Positions 31,798 through 42,831 of a DNA stretch of 64,000 nt are shown here, piece after piece. The translations under genes and the position numbers were made by a program. The stretch's first letter is position 1. Each line of letters opens with the position of its first letter. The notes under the pieces were generated by a model. The model worked only from the letters and a program-made list of their open reading frames with translations, did no database searches and had not been told where the DNA came from. Source of the stretch: Musa acuminata AAA Group (taxonomy: Eukaryota; Streptophyta; Magnoliopsida; Zingiberales; Musaceae); contig NC_088347.1 of assembly GCF_036884655.1 (NCBI RefSeq), positions 13,140,001-13,204,000 on the forward strand, read 5' to 3'.

Positions 31798-34401
31798 TTA
31801 CATCATGATTAGTGACATGATCTCGTATAAAGTGATGTCAATGTGTTTTGTTCTTGAGTGTTGTATAGGATTTTTAGTTAAGCATATTGCACTCGTGTTA
31901 TCACATTTAATGGGAATATCTTTAAGATTCACTTTGTAATCTTCTAAAGTGTTTTTCATCCATACAACTTGTGCACAGCATGCACTTGCTGCAATGTATT
32001 CAGCTTCGGTTGTTGATAGGGCAACCGAGTTTTGTTTCTTAGATGACCAGGATACAAGGGCATGTCCTAAAAATTGACATGATCCTGATGTGCTTTTTCT
32101 GTCTAGTTTACAACCAGCGAAGTCCGCATCAGCATAAGCTGTTAATTCAAAATTTTCTGATTTTGGGTACCATAATCCTAGATTGGTAGTTCCATTAAGA
32201 TATCTGAGTATTCTTTTGACTGCTTTGAGATGAGATATCTTAGGGTCTGATTGAAATCTAGCACAAAGTCCTACACTGAACATGATGTCTGGTCCGGTGG
32301 CAGTGAGGTAAAGTAAACTTCCTATCATACCCCTATAGGTTTTTTTATCGAAGCTTTCTCCATTCTCATCAATTTCTAACTTAGTGGAGGTGCTCATAGG
32401 AGTGTCAATGGCTTTTGAATTATTCATTTTGAACTTCTTTAGCAAACTCACAGCATATTTGGTTTGACTAATAAAGATGTCATTGCTTAGTTGTTTGATT
32501 TGTAGGCCTAAGAAGAATGTTAACTCTCCCATTAGACTCATTTCGAATTCATGACTCATAGTTTTCGCAAAGGATTCACAAAGAGATTCATTTGTAGAAC
32601 CAAAGATAATATCATCAACATAAATCTGAACAATGAGAAAATCATTTTCAAAATTCTTGATAAACAATGTAGTATCAACCTTGCCTTTTATGAAATTATT
32701 TTCAATGAGAAAAGAGCTAAGTCTCTCATACCAAGCCCTTGGGGCTTGTTTTAAACCATAGAGAGCTTTAGTTAATCTAAACACATGATTAGGGTAGCCA
32801 TTATTTTCAAATCCAGGAGGTTGTTCAACATAAACTTCTTCGGAAATGAAACCATTTAGAAAAGCGCTTTTAACATCCATTTGAAATAACTTAAAATTAT
32901 TGCAACTAGCGTAGGCAAGGAGCATCCTTATGGCTTCCAATCGAGCCACAGGTGCGAAGGTTTCTTCGTAATCGATACCTTCTTCTTGGTTGAAACCTTT
33001 GGCCACTAATCTAGCCTTGTTTCTAACCACGATACCATTTTCATCTTGCTTGTTTCTAAAGACCCATTTAGTACCAATTACTAAATGGTCATTTGGCCTA
33101 GGAACAAGCGTCCACACCTCATTTCTCTCAAATTGATTTAATTCATCTTGCATTGCGATAATCCATGAATTATCTTTCATGGCTTCATCAACACATTTGG
33201 GTTCAATTTGGGAGAGAAAAGCGGCGTTGGCACAAAAGTTTTTAAAAGAAGATCGTGTTTGAACCCCCTTTGATGTGTCTCCTAGGATTAGCTCCTTAGG
33301 ATGAGCATCTATATACTTCCAATCCTTGGGTAAGGATGATTTGGAAGTGGATGCAACCAAGTTGCTATTTGGAGACGGGGTTTCGTTTAAATTCAAGGAA
33401 TCAAAATTAACATCATCATCAAGATCATTTTTCTTAATTTCTGAAATCTCATTGAAAACAACATGGATGGATTCTTCAATAATTAAGGTTCTTTTATTGA
33501 AGATGCGAAAAGCCTTAGAAACCGAAGAATAACCAAGAAAGATTCCTTCATCAGATTTAGCATCGAATTTTCCTAAGTTATCCTTTTCATTCAAGATAAA
33601 ACACTTACACCCAAAGACTTTAAAATATGAGACATTGGGTTTTTTGTTATTCCATAACTCATAAGGAGTTTTGGTGAGTAAGGGTCTTACTAGGACTCTA
33701 TTTAAAATATAGCATGCAGTGTTTACAGCTTCGGCCCAAAAATATTTGGGTAGGCTATGTTCATTCAACATGGTTCTTGCCATTTCTTGTAAATTTCGAT
33801 TTTTTCTTTCTACTACCCCATTTTGTTGAGGATTTCTTGGAGTAGAGAAGTTATGATTGTATCCGTTGAGTTCACAGAATTCTTGGAAGTCATGGTTTTG
33901 AAATTCTCCACCGTGATCACTTCTAATTGACGAAATCATAGATTCCTTCTCATTTTGAACAAGTTTACAAAACTTGGTAAAATGTCTAAAGCATTCATTT
34001 TTTTGTTTTAAGAAGTAGGTCCATGTATATCTGCTGTAGTCATCAATAATGACAAAGGCGTATTTGCTACCTCCTAGACTCGATGTAGAGATTGGTCCGA
34101 ACAAATCCATATGGATCAATTGTAAGGGCCTAGAGGTGCTTATTTGATTCTTAGCTTTGAAGCTACCCCTAATTTGCTTACCTAATTGGCAAGCATCACA
34201 TACATTATCTTTGATGAACTTGATATGAGGAATTCCTCTTACAAGTTCTCTAGATGATACTTGATTGATTAGTTTCATGCTAGCATGACCTAATCTTCTA
34301 TGCCATAGCCAAGCATCCTCATTCATAACGGCAAAGCACATTTCATCACATAAGTCATTGATGTCAATAGTGTATACGTTGTTTTGTTTTAATGCAATCA
34401 T
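31798..34401 (-). CDS. SIRE Pol: integrase, reverse transcriptase, RNase H
   Basis: 867 codons. Residues about 30-71 form the pre-integrase H-H-C-C zinc finger (H34, H39, C68, C71). The integrase core has its DD35E triad at D99, D162 and E198. The RT spans about 405-650 with YVDD at 594-597. RNase H spans about 750-820 ([23 protein letters not shown]). Integrase before RT is the Ty1/copia order. There is no stop from end to end, unusual in this window. The start is arbitrary: in a normal element the frame would be continuous with gag and protease. The C-terminus is shifted by a 7-bp deletion near 31845 relative to 46630, replacing the final about 50 residues. Confidence 0.88.
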   Translation of the reverse strand: MIALKQNNVYTIDINDLCDEMCFAVMNEDAWLWHRRLGHASMKLINQVSSRELVRGIPHIKFIKDNVCDACQLGKQIRGSFKAKNQISTSRPLQLIHMDLFGPISTSSLGGSKYAFVIIDDYSRYTWTYFLKQKNECFRHFTKFCKLVQNEKESMISSIRSDHGGEFQNHDFQEFCELNGYNHNFSTPRNPQQNGVVERKNRNLQEMARTMLNEHSLPKYFWAEAVNTACYILNRVLVRPLLTKTPYELWNNKKPNVSYFKVFGCKCFILNEKDNLGKFDAKSDEGIFLGYSSVSKAFRIFNKRTLIIEESIHVVFNEISEIKKNDLDDDVNFDSLNLNETPSPNSNLVASTSKSSLPKDWKYIDAHPKELILGDTSKGVQTRSSFKNFCANAAFLSQIEPKCVDEAMKDNSWIIAMQDELNQFERNEVWTLVPRPNDHLVIGTKWVFRNKQDENGIVVRNKARLVAKGFNQEEGIDYEETFAPVARLEAIRMLLAYASCNNFKLFQMDVKSAFLNGFISEEVYVEQPPGFENNGYPNHVFRLTKALYGLKQAPRAWYERLSSFLIENNFIKGKVDTTLFIKNFENDFLIVQIYVDDIIFGSTNESLCESFAKTMSHEFEMSLMGELTFFLGLQIKQLSNDIFISQTKYAVSLLKKFKMNNSKAIDTPMSTSTKLEIDENGESFDKKTYRGMIGSLLYLTATGPDIMFSVGLCARFQSDPKISHLKAVKRILRYLNGTTNLGLWYPKSENFELTAYADADFAGCKLDRKSTSGSCQFLGHALVSWSSKKQNSVALSTTEAEYIAASACCAQVVWMKNTLEDYKVNLKDIPIKCDNTSAICLTKNPIQHSRTKHIDITLYEIMSLIMM

Positions 34402-34635
34402 AGATATATTTAGTTTCTACAAGAATTAATTCATAGATGAACGGGTTTTGAAGATCAGGGAGGTATGTGAATTTGGATATCGTATGTTTCTAATAAGGTT
34501 GTATCGTTTTTGTGATTTCACAACTTCCACTTGTTACTTAAGCGTTGCGAGTTCCTTTTTGATTCTTGGTTTATGACCATTGAGACTCAAGGAGCAGAAT
34601 ATTATTTCTTGCTCCGGCCTAGACTTTTAATGTTT
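34402..34635 (-). other. Gag-pol gap where the protease should be
   Basis: Between the gag stop and the pol frame lie 234 bases with stops in all frames and no DSG/DTG motif. In the other SIRE copy the equivalent interval (43741-44080) encodes SRRWYLDSGCSRHMTGD and the rest of the protease. Only the outer edges align (KWVPK on the gag side, MIALK on the pol side). The middle looks replaced or heavily scrambled. Confidence 0.7.
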
Positions 34636-36219
34636 TTATAGGAACGGATGATCTTTAGGAACCCATTTGCTTTTGGGTGCCTCATAAATAGATCTACATT
34701 TTCTATCATGTTGCATAGAGTTTATCATTGTTCCTTTAGGAACCCAAATTAATTTGTTTGGACTTATTTTCTTGAATGGACAATAATGTGTCTTGTGTCC
34801 AGATTTGCAACAAAAGTTGCACTTGGTTTGGTGTTGAACATGTAAGATGGGGCCTTTTACAAAGGTAGTTGGATTTCTGTGAGGACTCCTCACAAATCCA
34901 ATCCCACTTCTTTTGGGAGCATGACCCTTGTTTGTAAGGATCATGTTTAATGACTTGCTGCCAACCTCGAATTTCTTCAAGGTGTCCTTAAGTAGCAAGT
35001 TTTCTTTTTGTATAGTTTCTGAATCATGACATTTGATACATGAATTTAAACTATCATGATGTTCGACTTTTAACTTATCAAACTCACAAGTAAGATTATC
35101 ATGTACCTTTTTTAGCAACTTGTATTTTCTATTTATAACTTTGCATTCATCAAATAAATCATGGAAGGCATTTAATAATTCATCGAAAGATAAATCAGCA
35201 TCTAATAAATCCGTTACCTCCTCTTCGATGGCCATAAAGGCGTAATGAGCAACTTGCTCGGTGTTGGACTCCTCTTCCTCAGATGCGCTCGAATCATCCC
35301 ATGTTACTTGGAGCGCCTTCTTCTTTGTTGTTCTTTTCTTGACTTGGGGACAATCACTTTTGTAGTGCCCCGGCTTTTTACATTCATAGCAGATCACTTG
35401 GTCCTTCTTGGGTTCAAGTTTATTTTTCACATCGTTTTTAAACTTGTTTCTTTTGAAGAATTTCTTAAACTTTCTTGTCAAAAGTGCCAAGTCATCATCA
35501 CAGTCCTCATCACTTGAGTTTTCTCTCAAGTGGCATTCAGAAGTTTTAAGTGCCATATCCTTCCTGTTCTTTGGAAGGATGTCTTCTTGCTCTTCATGAG
35601 CTTTGCAAGTCATTTCGTAGGTCATTAATGACCCGATTAGTTCTTCAAGAGGGAAGTTGCGCAGATCCTTTGCCTCTTGAATGGCAGTGACTTTAGGATC
35701 CCAACTTTTAGGAAGGGATCTTAGTATTTTATTTACGAGTTCAAAATCCGAAAAACTTTTTCCGAGTCCTTTTAGACCATTGACGACATCCGTGAAACGG
35801 GTAAACATGTCGCCAATGGTTTCACTCGGTTTCATTCGGAAAAGTTCAAAAGAATGCAGCAACAGATTGATTTTTAACTCTTTCACTCTACTTGTGCCCT
35901 CGTGGGTCACTTCAAGTGTGTGCCAAATATCAAAAGCAGTTTCGCAAGTTGAAACACGATTAAACTCGTTTTTATCAAGTGCGCAAAATAAGGCATTCAT
36001 AGCCTTTGCATTAAGAGCGAAAGCCTTCTTCTCCAAATCGTTCCAATCGATCATTGGAAGAGAAGATTTTGAAAATCCATTTTCAACAAGGTTCCACAGT
36101 TCAAAATCCATAGAAATAAGAAAGATCCTCATTCGGGTCTTCCAGTAAGTGTAGTCCGTTCTACTGAACATGGGTGGACGTGTAATTGAATGCCCCTCTT
36201 GGTTTCCGGCGTAAGCCAT
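34636..36219 (-). CDS. SIRE Gag
   Basis: 527 codons, ATG at 36219 only 36 bases after the PBS, which supports this start. The N-terminal half is the copia gag polypeptide region (DYTYWKTRMRIFL, FDIWHTLEVTHEGT, LINKILRSLPKSW-like block). Two CCHC zinc knuckles follow: CYECKKPGHYKSDC at residues 277-290 and CNFCCKSGHKTHYC at 467-480, separated by an acidic segment and a coiled-coil-like stretch rich in K, L and D. The product would assemble particles and package element RNA. The frame is intact and ends at a TAA just before the protease region. Confidence 0.9.
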   Translation of the reverse strand: MAYAGNQEGHSITRPPMFSRTDYTYWKTRMRIFLISMDFELWNLVENGFSKSSLPMIDWNDLEKKAFALNAKAMNALFCALDKNEFNRVSTCETAFDIWHTLEVTHEGTSRVKELKINLLLHSFELFRMKPSETIGDMFTRFTDVVNGLKGLGKSFSDFELVNKILRSLPKSWDPKVTAIQEAKDLRNFPLEELIGSLMTYEMTCKAHEEQEDILPKNRKDMALKTSECHLRENSSDEDCDDDLALLTRKFKKFFKRNKFKNDVKNKLEPKKDQVICYECKKPGHYKSDCPQVKKRTTKKKALQVTWDDSSASEEEESNTEQVAHYAFMAIEEEVTDLLDADLSFDELLNAFHDLFDECKVINRKYKLLKKVHDNLTCEFDKLKVEHHDSLNSCIKCHDSETIQKENLLLKDTLKKFEVGSKSLNMILTNKGHAPKRSGIGFVRSPHRNPTTFVKGPILHVQHQTKCNFCCKSGHKTHYCPFKKISPNKLIWVPKGTMINSMQHDRKCRSIYEAPKSKWVPKDHPFL

Positions 36220-36255
36220 CTCTCTTGGGTTTTAATCCTTTAGAGAGTTAACCTT

Positions 36256-36267
36256 GCTCTGATACCA
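36256..36267 (-). other. Primer-binding site of the complete SIRE element
   Basis: Minus strand TGGTATCAGAGC, two bases inside the 5' LTR. Complementary to initiator tRNA-Met. Confidence 0.92.
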
Positions 36268-36414
36268 ATTGTTAGGATCGAGAGCACTAAGAGGGGGGGG
36301 GTGAATTAGTGCAGCGGAAATCTTACAGCGATTAAAAACCAAAAGCTGCGTTCGTTCAAAAACTGTTATGATGCAAAAGCAAATTCTCAGTTTGTATCTA
36401 AGTGCAGTTTGCGT

Positions 36415-36597
36415 CTAAGCGCAGATTGCGTCTAAGCGCAGTTTTGCGTCTAAGCGCAGTTTACGTCTAAACTCAGATTTACGTCTAAACGCTGTTTTAC
36501 GTCTAAACGCAGATTTACGTCTAAACGCAGATTTACGTCTAAACGCAGACTTACGTCTAAACGCAGTTTTACGTCTAAATGCAGATTTACGTCTAAA
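36415..36597. repeat. Tandem array of about 18-bp units in the SIRE 5' LTR
   Basis: Same array as 28850-29010 with one more unit. The SIRE LTRs at 65-1783, 2245-7654 and 48080-49499 have only a single related unit, so the array expanded in this subfamily. Confidence 0.9.
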
Positions 36598-37389
36598 CTT
36601 TGAAACTTGTTTGTATACTCGCAGAAGGCAGTATGCAGTTGGAATCAAGACGTAAACGTGAACTGAGATCTGATGATTGAGCAAGGAAAGCTGATTTACG
36701 TCTGAATGCAGTTTTACGTCTAAATGCTGAAACTCGTTCGTAAAATCGTAGAGGAAAGTTTGCAGTTATCAATAGGATCAAAATGTAAGTATAAACTGCA
36801 AAGAAGCTCGTTCGTAAAAGCACGGAAGACAGTTCTGCAGAATCAAATGTAAACGTAAACAGTAACGTATGAAAATACGAATTTACGTCTGAATGCAGAT
36901 TCGGAAGAACAGCACTTAGAACTTGTTCGTGAAAGCGCAGAGAGCAGTAGTAATGAGGGAGGTTTGCAGTAATGATAAAGTGCTCGAAAATAAACGCAAA
37001 CCAGAGATTTAGAGTGGTTCGGTCAGCCTTGACCTACTCCACTTTTGGCTTCCTCCACCGACGAGGTTGCCGACGTCAACTAGGTGCCTTCCTTCAATGG
37101 GCGAAGGCCAAACTGCCCTTTTACAATTTCTCTCCTTTTGACAGGCTCAGAAGACAACCTTTACAGACCTTTCTCTCCTCACTTTACAACTGAAAACTTG
37201 AAGAACAGAAGGAGGAAACTTAAAGGCTTTACAACACTTTTGAGCTCTTAGAATCACAGAAAAGATCAAGATTTCGGTGTAGGTCTGTATCTTTTCAGTG
37301 CTGAATGGGTGGGGTATTTATAGGCCCCAACCCAATTCAAAATTCGAGCTCAAAACGATCAAATCGATCAAATCCCAGAATTCTGGGAT

Positions 37390-37980
37390 CAGGCGGTTGC
37401 ACCTCTTGACTGGAGAGGTGGCACCGCCTGGCAGAGCTCGAAGACTGAGCTCAGGCGATTGCTTCTCTCTGCCAGAGCTCGAAGACTGAGCTCGATGGTT
37501 CCATCACCTGGCAGAGCTCGAAGACTGAGCTTGGTGGTTGCATCACCTGGCAGAGCTCGAAACTGAGCTTGGTGGTTGCATCACCTGGTAGAGCTCGAAA
37601 CTGAGCTCAGGCTGATGCACCTCTCTGCCAGAGCTCGAAGACTGAGCTTGGTGATTGCATCACCTGGCAGAGCTCGAGACTGAGCTCAGGCTGATGTACC
37701 TCTCTGCCAGAGCTCGAAGACTGAGCTCGATGGTTGCATCGCCTGGCAGAGCTCGAAACTTGAGCTCTGGCGGTGCTACCTCTTGGCAGAGGAGGTTGCA
37801 CCGCCCAGTCTAGCTCGAAGACTGAGCTCTGGGCGGTTGCACCTCTCGGCTGGGGCGGTTGCACCTCCCAGCCTCGCAGCCCTGGCGGTTGCACCTCCTG
37901 GCTGGGGCGGTTGCACCTCCCAACCCCACAGCCCAGGCGGTTGCACCTCCTGGCTGGGGCGGTTGCACCTCCTGGTGCAA
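37390..37980. repeat. Degenerate GGCGGTTGCACC array in the SIRE 5' LTR
   Basis: Counterpart of 29810-30365, with an extra 30-bp unit near 37920-37950 ('aaccccacagcccaggcgg'). Confidence 0.85.
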
Positions 37981-39190
37981 TCAGGGTCCGAATGGTTCAC
38001 TCCATTCGGCCCAATTTGAATCTTTTCAGGGGCCCAATTGCCCCAAGATTAAGCTAATGGGATCACCTCCCATTTTCATGCTTAATCATCATGCTAACTA
38101 CGATTAACTCTAAGACAACTTCTGCAGCTTTGCTCCGATGCGTCAATCGCTTCTTCCGGCGAGTTTCCGGCCAACTTCCGTCGATCATCCGATAACCCTC
38201 GGTGATCCTTCTGCGGACATCCGGCATACTCCTGGACTTTGCGACGATCCACTTGGCGAGTTCCGACGAGCTTCGCTTGGCAAGCTTCTGGACTTCTCGG
38301 ATCTGTTCTCGCTGAACCTCCGACGACCGTCCGAACTTCCGTCGAACTCTCGAACTCCCAACGTGATCATGATCTTGACTCCGGCGCAACACCTGCTGCT
38401 TGTCTTACTCTCATCGTAGTTAATCCTGCACACTTATCTCAACACATAGATTAGATAACAAATGACAATTGACTTCATCATCAAAATCCGAGATTCAACA
38501 GGTACATGGTAACTGAGGACAGACATGTCCAATGGATTGGATTCCCCTGTATCGTCTGGGGACTACGGCGTAGTGGCCTAGTACATCCGTAGTCGATGAG
38601 TCGTGTGAATTATTACAGAGATAATAATTTACTGAGTTAGAAGTAATTCTGACAGGTATGACTCACGGCCAGCTCGATATTGGGCCTAGAGGGTCACACA
38701 CATATGATAGGCATTGCGATGAAAAGAGGTTCGGATATGAGATATCCGACGGAGCCCTTGTCTTATTGGATGCAGATCCAATACCCACTAGGGGAGGACC
38801 CATTAGGGTTTGGCAGGGGACCTCTATAAATAGGAGGGATTCAGAGCCCGATAAGCTAGAGAGCTTTTGTTTGCCTTTTCCTATTCTCCTCTCCATCTCC
38901 ACCTCTGAGTAGGCCTGGAGTTTTAAGGAGCGTCGTCGCAACCCTACTGTGTGGATCACCGCTAGAGAGGAGGACGCTTGATCTCCTTCACCCTCTCCTA
39001 AGGATCTGCAAGGAAACAGGGATATACGATCTCCCTAGGTAACACAATCTACTCTATACGCAGTTTCATGTTTCACGGATTTTTGTGTACCAATCTTCGC
39101 ACGACGACGAACATCTCTTTGGGAATCGGGGATTTTGTTTTCTTGTTCTTCCGCTGTGCATATGATGTCGCCCCCAAGGATTTCCCAACA

Positions 39191-39513
39191 GGCACAAGTA
39201 GAGTGAAAGAGTCAAAAATCAATCTTTTGACACATTCTTTGGAACTTTTCTGAATGAAATCGAGCAAGACTATTGGCGACATGTACACCCATTTCACAAA
39301 TGTCAAAATGGTCTAAAAGGACTCGGCAAAAGTTTTTCGGATTTTGAGCTCGTAAATAAGATTCTAAGATCCCTTTCTAAGAGTTGGGACCCTAAAGTCA
39401 CTACTATTTAAGAGGCTAAAGATTTAAACATTAATGACTTATAAAATGACTTGCAAGGCTCATGAAGAGCAAGAAGACATCCTTCAAAAGAACAGGAAGG
39501 ATATGGCACTTAG
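39191..39513 (+). pseudogene. SIRE gag, middle part, copy 1
   Basis: Matches gag codons about 108-230 (SRVKE-KINLL-HS-ELF onward, then the LVNKILRSLSKSWDPKVT and EEQEDIL-KNRKDMAL blocks) with frameshifts, a stop after ELF and a small deletion around 39425. It begins with the GGCAC duplication of LTR-X copy A and ends with CTTAG, the duplication of the next LTR-X. It is duplicated almost exactly at 41010-41332. Confidence 0.8.
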
Positions 39514-41009
39514 TGCTAGTCATAGGTGCCCAGCAAGCCAATCACGTGAGTGATGGCATGTGTGACTTAATATAGAATCTTTTTGCTAATTATTTTGGCA
39601 TATATCACTTTATAACTATTGCATAAATGCATATATATATTGTGATGTCCTTGGATTTGTGCAATAGGAATCGGATCGTGATGAGATCATGATAGTGAGA
39701 TCGATTCACCTTTAAACACATATCCTAAATAATCCCGGTCATAGGTTACTCGAGAGGGATATCGTGATAACCGGACAGATTGGTGTGCTGTATACTCGTC
39801 CATATGATGGATGCAGCTGGTCTCATAGCTGCTTGTGTAGGGACACTAGGGATACAGTACAGGTGCTCATTGGAGAATGAGTTCATTTATTGATCCGCTT
39901 ACGGAATGCTGGATGGTTGATGATGCCTTATTGTCAAACAACGATTCCGTAGTCCTAGTGGTGTATCTGGTCCTTAGACTTGAGACACCAAGGATGTCCT
40001 GTATGAGTGCTCCACTCTTTGATACCAGACTTATAGGTTTGGCTGTCCCAGATCTAGTACAGCTGGTCATTGGGAGTGGTAGTCGACCTTACGAGGGCTA
40101 TTGAGTGTCGATAGAGGATCATCCACTCTTGGCGTCATGAGAGGAATATCCCATGTGTTCTTGGTTAGACAAATCCTTGGCCAGGGTCATTCGGGTTGAG
40201 AGAGAAAGAGTTCTCCGGGAGAATCCGATTAGAGCCAGACTCGAGAAGAAACCGTATGAATCTGACAACACCATGCTCGATATACGGTCTCTGGGATATT
40301 AGATGGATGAGGGACTATAGGTACATGGTAACTGAGGACAGACAGGTCCAATGGATTGGATTCCCCTATATCGTCTGGGGACTACGGTGTAGTGGCCTAG
40401 TACGTCCGTAGTCGATGAGTCGAGTGAATTATTACAGAGATAATAATTCACTGAGTTAGAAGGAGTTCTGACAGGTATGACTCACGGCCAGCTCGATATT
40501 GGGCCTAGAGGGTCACACACATATGGTAGGCATTGTGATGAACAGAGGTTCGGATATGAGATATCCGACGGAGCCCTTGTCTTATTGGATGTAGATCCAA
40601 TACCCACTAGGGGAGGACCCATTAGGGTTTGGCAGGGGACCTCTATAAATAGGAGGGATTCAGAGCCCCATAGGCTAGAGAGCTTTTGTTTGCCTTTTCC
40701 TATTCTCCTCTCCATCTCCACCTCTGAGTAGGTCTGGAGTTTTAAGGAGCGTCGTCGCAAACCTACTGTGTGGATCACCGCTAGAGAGGAGGACGCTTGA
40801 CCTCCTTCACCCTCTCCTAAGGATCTGCAAGGAAACAGGGATATACGATCTCCCTAGGTAACACAATCTACTCTATACGCAGTTTTATGTTTCACGGATT
40901 TTTGTGTACCAATCTTCGCACGACGACGAACATCTCTTTGGGAATCGGGGATTTTGTTTTCTTGTTCTTCCGCTGTGCATGTGATGTCGCCCCCAAGGAT
41001 TTCCCAACA
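39514..41009 (+). repeat. LTR-X copy B (recombinant)
   Basis: 1496 bp, TGCTAGTCATAGG...TTTCCCAACA. Its flanks do not match each other: CTTAG on the left (39509-39513) as for copy C, and GGCAC on the right (41010-41014) as for copy A. Its left two thirds carry the variants of copy C and its right third those of copy A, with the switch between about 40540 and 40620. TATA box at 40644-40651. Confidence 0.9.
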
Positions 41010-41332
41010 GGCACAAGTAGAGTGAAAGAGTCAAAAATCAATCTTTTGACACATTCTTTGGAACTTTTCTGAATGAAATTGAGCAAGACTATTGGCGACA
41101 TGTACACCCATTTCACAAATGTCAAAATGGTCTAAAAGGACTCGGCAAAAGTTTTTCGGATTTTGAGCTCGTAAATAAGATTCTAAGATCCCTTTCTAAG
41201 AGTTGGGACCCTAAAGTCACTACTATTTAAGAGGCTAAAGATTTAAACATTAATGACTTATAAAATGACTTGCAAGGCTCATGAAGAGCAAGAAGACATC
41301 CTTCAAAAGAACAGGAAGGATATGGCACTTAG
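41010..41332 (+). pseudogene. SIRE gag, middle part, copy 2
   Basis: Near-identical duplicate of 39191-39513, offset 1819 bp, differing by about one substitution. It shares the same inactivating stop and frameshifts, so the damage predates the duplication. Confidence 0.85.
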
Positions 41333-42831
41333 TGCTAGTCATAGGTGCCCAGCAAGCCAATCACGTGAGTGATGGCATGTGTGACTTAATATAGAATCTT
41401 TTTGCTTATTATTTTGGCATATATCACTTTATAACTATTGCATAAATGCATACATATATTGTGATGTCCTTGGATTTGTGCAATAGGAATCGGATCGTGA
41501 TGAGATCATAATAGTGAGATCGATTCACCTTTAAATACATATCCTAAATATTCCCGGTCATAGGTTACTCGAGAGGGATATCGTGATAACCGGACAGACT
41601 GGTGTGCTGTATACTCGTCCATATGATGGATGCAGCTGGTCTCATAGCTGCTTGTGTAGGGACACTAGGGATACAGTACAGGTGCTCATTGGAGAATGAG
41701 TTCATTTATTGATCCGCTTACGGAATGCTGGATGGTTGATGATGCCTTATTGTCAAACAACGATTCCGTAGTCCTAGTGGTGTATCTGGTCCTTAGACTT
41801 GAGACACCAAGGATGTCCTGTATGAGTGCTCCACTCTTTGATACCAGACTTATAGGTTTGGCTGTCCCAGATCTAGTACAGCTGGTCATTGGGAGTGGTA
41901 GTCGACCTTACGAGGGCTATTGAGTGTCGATAGAGGATCATCCACTCTTGGCGTCATGAGAGGAATATCCCATGTGTTCTTGGTTAGACAAATCCCTGGC
42001 CAGGGTCATTCGGGTTGAGAGAGAAAGAGTTCTCCGGGAGAATCCGATTAGAGCCAGACTCGAGAAGAAACCGTATGAATCTGACAACACCATGCTCGAT
42101 ATACGGTCTCTGGGATATTAGATGGATGAGGGACTATAGGTACATGGTAACTGAGGACAGACAGGTCCAATGGATTGGATTCCCCTATATCGTCTGGGGA
42201 CTACGGTGTAGTGGCCTAGTACGTCCGTAGTCGATGAGTCGAGTGAATTATTACAGAGATAATAATTCACCGAGTTAGAAGGAGTTCTGACAGGTATGAC
42301 TCACGGCCAGCTCGATATTGGGCCTAGAGGGTCACACACATATGGTAGGCATTGTGATGAATAGAGGTTCGGATATGAGGTATCCGACGGAGCCCTTGTC
42401 TTATTGGATGCAGATCCAATACCCACTAGGGGAGGTGGTCCCATTAGGGTTTGGCAGGGGACCTCTATAAATAGGAGGGATTCAAAGCCCCATAGGCTAG
42501 AGAGCTTTTGTTTGCCTTTTCCTATTCTCCTCTCCATCTCCACCTCTGAGAAGGCCTGGAGTTTTGAGGAGCGTCATCGCAACCCTGCTGTGTGGATCAC
42601 CGCTAGAGAGGAGGACGCTTGACCTCCTTCACCCTCTCCTAAGGATCTGTAAGGAAACAGGGATATACGATCTCCCTAGGTAACACAATCTACTCCATAC
42701 GCAGTTTCATGTTTCGCGGATTTTTGCGTACCAATCTTCGCACGATGACGAACATCTCTTTGTGAATCGGGGATTTTGTTTTCTTGTTCTTCCGCTGCGC
42801 ATGTGATGTCGCCCCCAAGGATTTCCCAACA
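41333..42831 (+). repeat. LTR-X copy C (solo LTR)
   Basis: 1499 bp, TGCTAGTCATAGG...TTTCCCAACA with matching 5-bp duplications CTTAG (41328-41332 and 42832-42836), so it is a genuine insertion site within SIRE gag. TATA box at 42466-42473. No coding content. Confidence 0.88.

Larger units (their letters stand above)
28704..38500 (-). mobile_element. Complete young SIRE-type copia retrotransposon, lacking protease
   Basis: A 9797-bp element with LTRs 28704-30886 and 36270-38500 and a perfect target duplication GGTAC (28699-28703, 38501-38505), inserted in LTR-X copy A. On the minus strand it has PBS 36256-36267, gag 36219-34636, a 0.23-kb gap with no recognisable protease, an integrase-RT-RNase H frame 34401-31798, a 0.9-kb 3' region and a purine tract 30887-30900. 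The LTRs differ by about 20 substitutions, mostly C/T or G/A, and two tandem-repeat length changes, so insertion was recent. Placement in the SIRE/Maximus lineage rests on the long LTRs, two gag zinc knuckles and AAAGGGGGAGA tracts. Confidence 0.92.
36270..38500 (-). repeat. 5' LTR of the complete SIRE element
   Basis: 2231 bp, termini TGTTGAATC...ATCCTAACA on the minus strand. Promoter TATA box TATAAATA at 37315-37322 (minus). It carries the 18-bp array (about 36415-36597) and the GGCGGTTGCACC array (37390-37980). This LTR drives transcription of the element towards lower coordinates. Confidence 0.92.
27891..39190 (+). repeat. LTR-X copy A, solo LTR split by a SIRE element
   Basis: Left piece 27891-28703 and right piece 38506-39190 together make 1498 bp. 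It starts TACTAGTCATAGG (TGCTAGTC in the other copies, so one G-to-A change in the terminal TG) and ends TTTCCCAACA. The target duplication GGCAC flanks it at 27886-27890 and 39191-39195, within SIRE gag. A TATA box TATAAATA lies at 38825-38832, giving plus orientation. No internal region of this family occurs in the window, so its superfamily is unknown. Short frames inside it recur in copies B and C and are not genes. Confidence 0.85.

Noticed and set aside
36256..36267. Initiator tRNA-Met 3' end similarity as a possible tRNA gene (also 51-62, 6650-6661, 12384-12395, 23847-23858)
   Set aside because: Only about 12 bases match and each adjoins an LTR. They are primer-binding sites, not tRNA genes.
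38658..38959. Paired frames repeated at 38658, 40477 and 42301, suggesting a three-gene tandem family
   Set aside because: The repetition is of LTR-X copies A, B and C. The frames cover the TATA-box region of an LTR and show no coding bias.
39068..39253. 61-codon frame seen twice (39068, 40887) ending SRVKESKINLL, resembling a fusion protein
   Set aside because: It reads from the end of LTR-X into SIRE gag. The apparent fusion is an insertion junction duplicated by unequal crossing-over.
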